From: Saposhnikovia divaricata
Taxonomy: Eukaryota; Streptophyta; Magnoliopsida; Apiales; Apiaceae
Direction of reading: 5' to 3'
Assembly (NCBI GenBank): GCA_036435485.1
Contig: CM071597.1
Coordinates: 175,070,147-175,134,146 of the forward strand
Length of the DNA stretch: 64,000 nucleotides
Shown in pieces: positions 61,156-64,000 of this stretch. Within the stretch, counting starts at the first letter, position 1. Each line of letters opens with the position of its first letter. The notes beneath the pieces were generated by a model. The model saw nothing but the letters and a program-made list of their open reading frames with translations. It was not told the DNA's origin and did no database searches. The position numbers and the translations under genes are program-made.

Positions 61156-62070
61156 ATGACAAGTAATGTATCTATCATTGAGTTCATGGAATTGAAAAAT
61201 AAAAATAATGAGCTTGAAAAGAAGAATACTCATTTGAAGAAAATCATTTCTGATTTAATGGTTGAAAAGGCTCCTGAAATCAACCATGATGATCTTATTG
61301 CTGATTTAAAGGAGAAACTTATTCAATTCGAAGGAGTTAATAAATTAATTATACAAAGGAATGAGGTTCTTATGAAAGAACTCAGGGATTTGAGGTCAAA
61401 GATTAAAGCTAGAGATGAGTGTATAGAATCATACAAGATTAAGGAATCTAGCCAAGCCGAGTCTTCAAAATCTGCTGAGAAAAGAAAACAGCAAGCTGAA
61501 TGTACAGACAAACAGCACGTCATTCTGATTAAACAGCAAGCTGAACCGATCTCTCTCATGGAAAAAGAGGTCAAGGATCTCGAGAAAGGGATGGAAACGT
61601 TTGTTCAAGGAGAAGACAACTTAAAGACAATGATGAAGAAGGCAAATGTCCCTTTAGTTAGAGAAGGAGTTGGCTTAAACTTCAACAAAAAGCATGGCGC
61701 GCTCAAATATGATGGAAGAAATGGCATACCTTATAACTATGCTATGCCTTGGAAGACATGTAACAAGTGTGGTGGAAAAGGCCATTTGGAAAAACATTGT
61801 GTGGCTCAAGTCAATCACATAGTGAAAACAACATACCAGAATGGACCAGTCAGACTACAAACAGCTTACCAGAATGCTCCTGACAGAGTACAAACAGCAT
61901 ACCAGACTGTTTCTGACAGAAGACAAACAGCTTACCAACATAGCAGCAGAAAGCAAAACAAGTCACCAAAAGTGATCCAAATGTGGATCAAGAAAACTGA
62001 TTTAAATGTTTTATATACTATTGCTACTAACCAATTTGGACCCAAATCTATATGGGTACCAAAACATTGA
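61156..62070 (+). pseudogene. SIRE-like gag, C-terminal part with coiled coil and zinc knuckle
   Basis: 304 open codons. A long Lys/Glu/Leu-rich coiled-coil stretch (about residues 10-165) is followed by a CX2CX4HX4C knuckle (CNKCGGKGHLEKHC at about 61761-61800), then four repeats of a QTAYQ-x7-DR-type unit made by the AACAGCTTACC motif variant, and the end IWVPKH. It continues the gag interrupted at 59932, with a 1-nt frame change near 61150. Confidence 0.8.
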
Positions 62071-62099
62071 GTTGGTGTTTGTTTTGTAGATATGTCTTG

Positions 62100-62360
62100 C
62101 CGCTAAAGGGAAGTCAAAGCAATGGATTTTGGATAGCGGATGCACTAGACATATGTGTGGAGACAAATCTCAGTTCATAAGTCTCAAAATGAAGAAGGGT
62201 GGAAGAGTTACAATTGGTAATAGAAACAGCATGCTGTTTGGCTACAATGGACAATGACCCATATTTGGCATAGAAGATTGGGACATGCACATGGACTTGA
62301 TTAACAAATTATTAAGCCAGAAACTGGTCAGAGGGCTGCCCAAGCTAAAGTATGTCAAAA
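62100..62360 (+). pseudogene. Remnants of protease and pre-integrase domain
   Basis: A protease start with active-site DSGCTRHMC at about 62132-62158 is cut off after about 35 codons near 62240. From 62266 a pre-integrase segment with HRRLGHAH and LVRGLPKL can be read. Everything between and the rest of pol are deleted. Confidence 0.7.
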
Positions 62361-62998
62361 CATATGTGAAAGTGAAAGCATGCAACCTCAAGTTACTGGC
62401 AATCAGCAAGCTGGAAGTTCAAATCAGCAAGCTGAAAGCACTGTTGAACTGGAAGATAGCAAGCCAAAGAAGGATGCAGACACTGACAATCAGCAAGCTG
62501 AAAGTAGAATTTGAAGCCAAAAATACAGCTCTTGAGGCATTTAAACTAGGGGAATCAAGTCCCACCGAAGCATTGCAAGATAGAAAGACCAAATCCTTGG
62601 AGAAAGAATTCAAGGATCTTAAAAAAAAAAAAAAAGGGAGAAGACACACTCAAAGCATTGATGGGCAAACAAAGATTTACTTTTGACAAGCAAGGACTTG
62701 GATATAATCAAGCCAACTGAAATAAAGCTCCACACAAGTACAAAGGAGAGTTCAAGCTGATATCAACAAGTTTTCTGAGAAAATAGCTTACCAGTATGGA
62801 ACCTGGATGCAAACAGCTTACCAGTATGGAACCTAGACGAAAACAGCTTACCATAATGATTTTGGCAGCACACAAAGAGCAAAGATTTCTGCACCAAAAG
62901 TGGTACAAAAATGGGTAAAGAAATCTGATTTAAATTTTATCTACGTGCTAGCAACTAACCATGCAGGAATCAAGCAAGTATGGATGCCAAAATGTTGA
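62361..62998 (+). pseudogene. Second, related gag C-terminal tail
   Basis: A coiled-coil stretch rich in ISKLKV-type repeats (AATCAGCAAGCTG at about 62401, 62422 and 62487) is followed by a Lys run from an A-tract at 62621-62634, a frame break, QTAYQYGT repeats and a segment KVVQKWVKKSDLNFIYVLAT...VWMPKC ending at TGA 62996-62998. This end is homologous to the gag end at 61970-62070, so two gag tails of different sequence lie in one element. Confidence 0.65.
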
Positions 62999-63730
62999 GT
63001 TTTTGTGCAACAAAAGGTCCCTAAAAACAGCAAGCTAAGTGCAAAAGTTTGGTACTTTAGCTTACTTTTTTAGTATTATTCGCATGCTAAATTAATTTGC
63101 TATTCCTCTATAGCTTCCAATAATGATTTTTAGTGTAATTCACTTGCATGCAAGTTATTATTTACGTGTGTATGCATACATATTGTTAATTCTTTCGCAT
63201 GCAATTTATTGAGTAAATGTGTACTCATGCATTATGTGGTACTTTATAATCCATGCTTATTTTGAATATGGTACGTGATTACCCTTTTTAATGATTAAGG
63301 GGGAGAGATTTTAGGAGGTTAACTCTTAAGGAGGTTATGTGTTTGGGATTTTATTTGATATAAATCCTTATGTGCTTAACTGTATATCATGATGTTAAAT
63401 CAATGATGCATAGGTTGAGGGGGAGTATGTACTCCTAAAAATATATGTTGGTAATCATCAAAAAGGGGGAGATTGCTATGTTAGCTTAATTGATTTTGAT
63501 GATTCTTTGATTACATATATTTTGGAATATTATATGTGTTATATGTTGGATTTATCAATTATATGATTTATGCAGGGATGAGTCGTGGTTATATCTTATT
63601 GCATATGATGAATTCTGCTAACCTGATTATATGCTGAGATATTATGTTAATCAGGGGGAGCATTGTTTTAGGGGGAGCAACATAGTCTCTCCGATGTATT
63701 CTAGTATGTCATCATCAAAAAAGGGGAGAT
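62999..63730 (+). other. 3' non-coding region of the SIRE-like element with repeated polypurine blocks
   Basis: No ORF. GGGGGAG blocks recur at about 63299, 63420, 63466, 63654 and 63672 before the presumed true tract AAAAAAGGGGAGAT at 63717-63730, next to the 3' LTR. AAGGGGGAGATTG at 63464 looks like a second complete primer site. Confidence 0.6.
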
Positions 63731-64000
63731 TGTTGGTGTGATATTTTGATGATGAATACAAATGGTGCATTGCAATACTTCATGTGTATTTATCTAATCT
63801 TGGTTTTGCAGGATACTCTAGCTTATTGATTGTATAATCAGTCTATCTAACAGCAAGCCAAAGTTGAGATACAATGATAGTTTGGCAAGCCAGTTGCACA
63901 CAGTCAATATGCAAACAGCAAGTTGTTGCTTGTAGTTTGATTTAAAACATTATGTTATTTCTATATTGTGCTAACTTGGTTGTGCAGTGTATTGTGATAG
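63731..64000 (+). repeat. 3' LTR of the SIRE-like element, cut by the window end
   Basis: 270 bp matching the start of the LTR at 57520 almost base for base; I noticed changes such as GTTGCATACAG to GTTGCACACAG and CAAGCTGTTG to CAAGTTGTTG. Confidence 0.85.

Larger units (their letters stand above)
57520..64000 (+). mobile_element. SIRE/Maximus-like Copia element, pol mostly deleted, 3' LTR cut by window end
   Basis: The 5' LTR (57520-59225) and the start of a matching LTR at 63731 enclose primer site, gag, a scrap of protease, a pre-integrase scrap, a second gag tail and a 3' non-coding region ending in AAAGGGGAGAT. The core of integrase, all of RT and RNase H are missing. A hAT-like element splits gag. 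LTR length and gag end type (IWVPK) fit the SIRE lineage. A short motif with core CAGCAAGC recurs throughout. Confidence 0.8.

Overview
This is a stretch of plant nuclear DNA, most likely from a eudicot. The evidence is two intron-rich plant genes, plant-type Copia and chromovirus retrotransposons with tRNA-Met primer sites, Helitrons, and AT-rich intergenic sequence. The exact species cannot be told from the window. I saw no CRISPR array, operon, tRNA or rRNA gene.

Only two ordinary host genes are present, convergent (tail to tail). (1) A phospholipase D of the beta class on the + strand, 21866-38300, ten coding exons, 1078 residues, with both HKD motifs intact. (2) A DEAD-box RNA helicase of the DHH1/DDX6 class on the - strand, 48930-40003, nine coding exons, 484 residues, with all helicase motifs. 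Both are long because transposable elements sit in their introns.

Layout. 1-3760: 3' end of a SIRE/Maximus-like Copia element (env-like ORF with in-frame stops, then a 1055-bp LTR) inserted in a Ty3/gypsy chromovirus whose gag-pol runs 3761-8380 with one internal stop. 9509-20039: a Helitron block. A Helitron 5' end has grown into five tandem units of 695 bp, and one unit is split by a 5.1-kb solo LTR with an exact ACAAA target duplication; two further Helitrons follow. 21866-38300: PLD-beta, with a very young gag-only Copia element (identical 202-bp LTRs) in intron 1, a 313-bp TRIM in intron 8 and a 2.8-kb foldback Mutator-like element in intron 9. 40003-48930: the helicase, with nested inverted-repeat elements in intron 2. 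49655-49900: a small tandem array of palindromic units. 50353-56069: a decayed Copia element split by a 1043-bp solo LTR. 57520-64000: a SIRE-like element with a 1.7-kb LTR, a gag broken by a hAT-like element, most of pol deleted and a second gag tail.

The most unusual signals are the tandem array grown from a Helitron, a short motif (core CAGCAAGC) scattered through LTR, leader and gag of the last element, the large hairpin in the PLD intron, and the palindromic array upstream of the helicase. All boundaries, identities and splice sites were read by eye; no alignment or database search was run.
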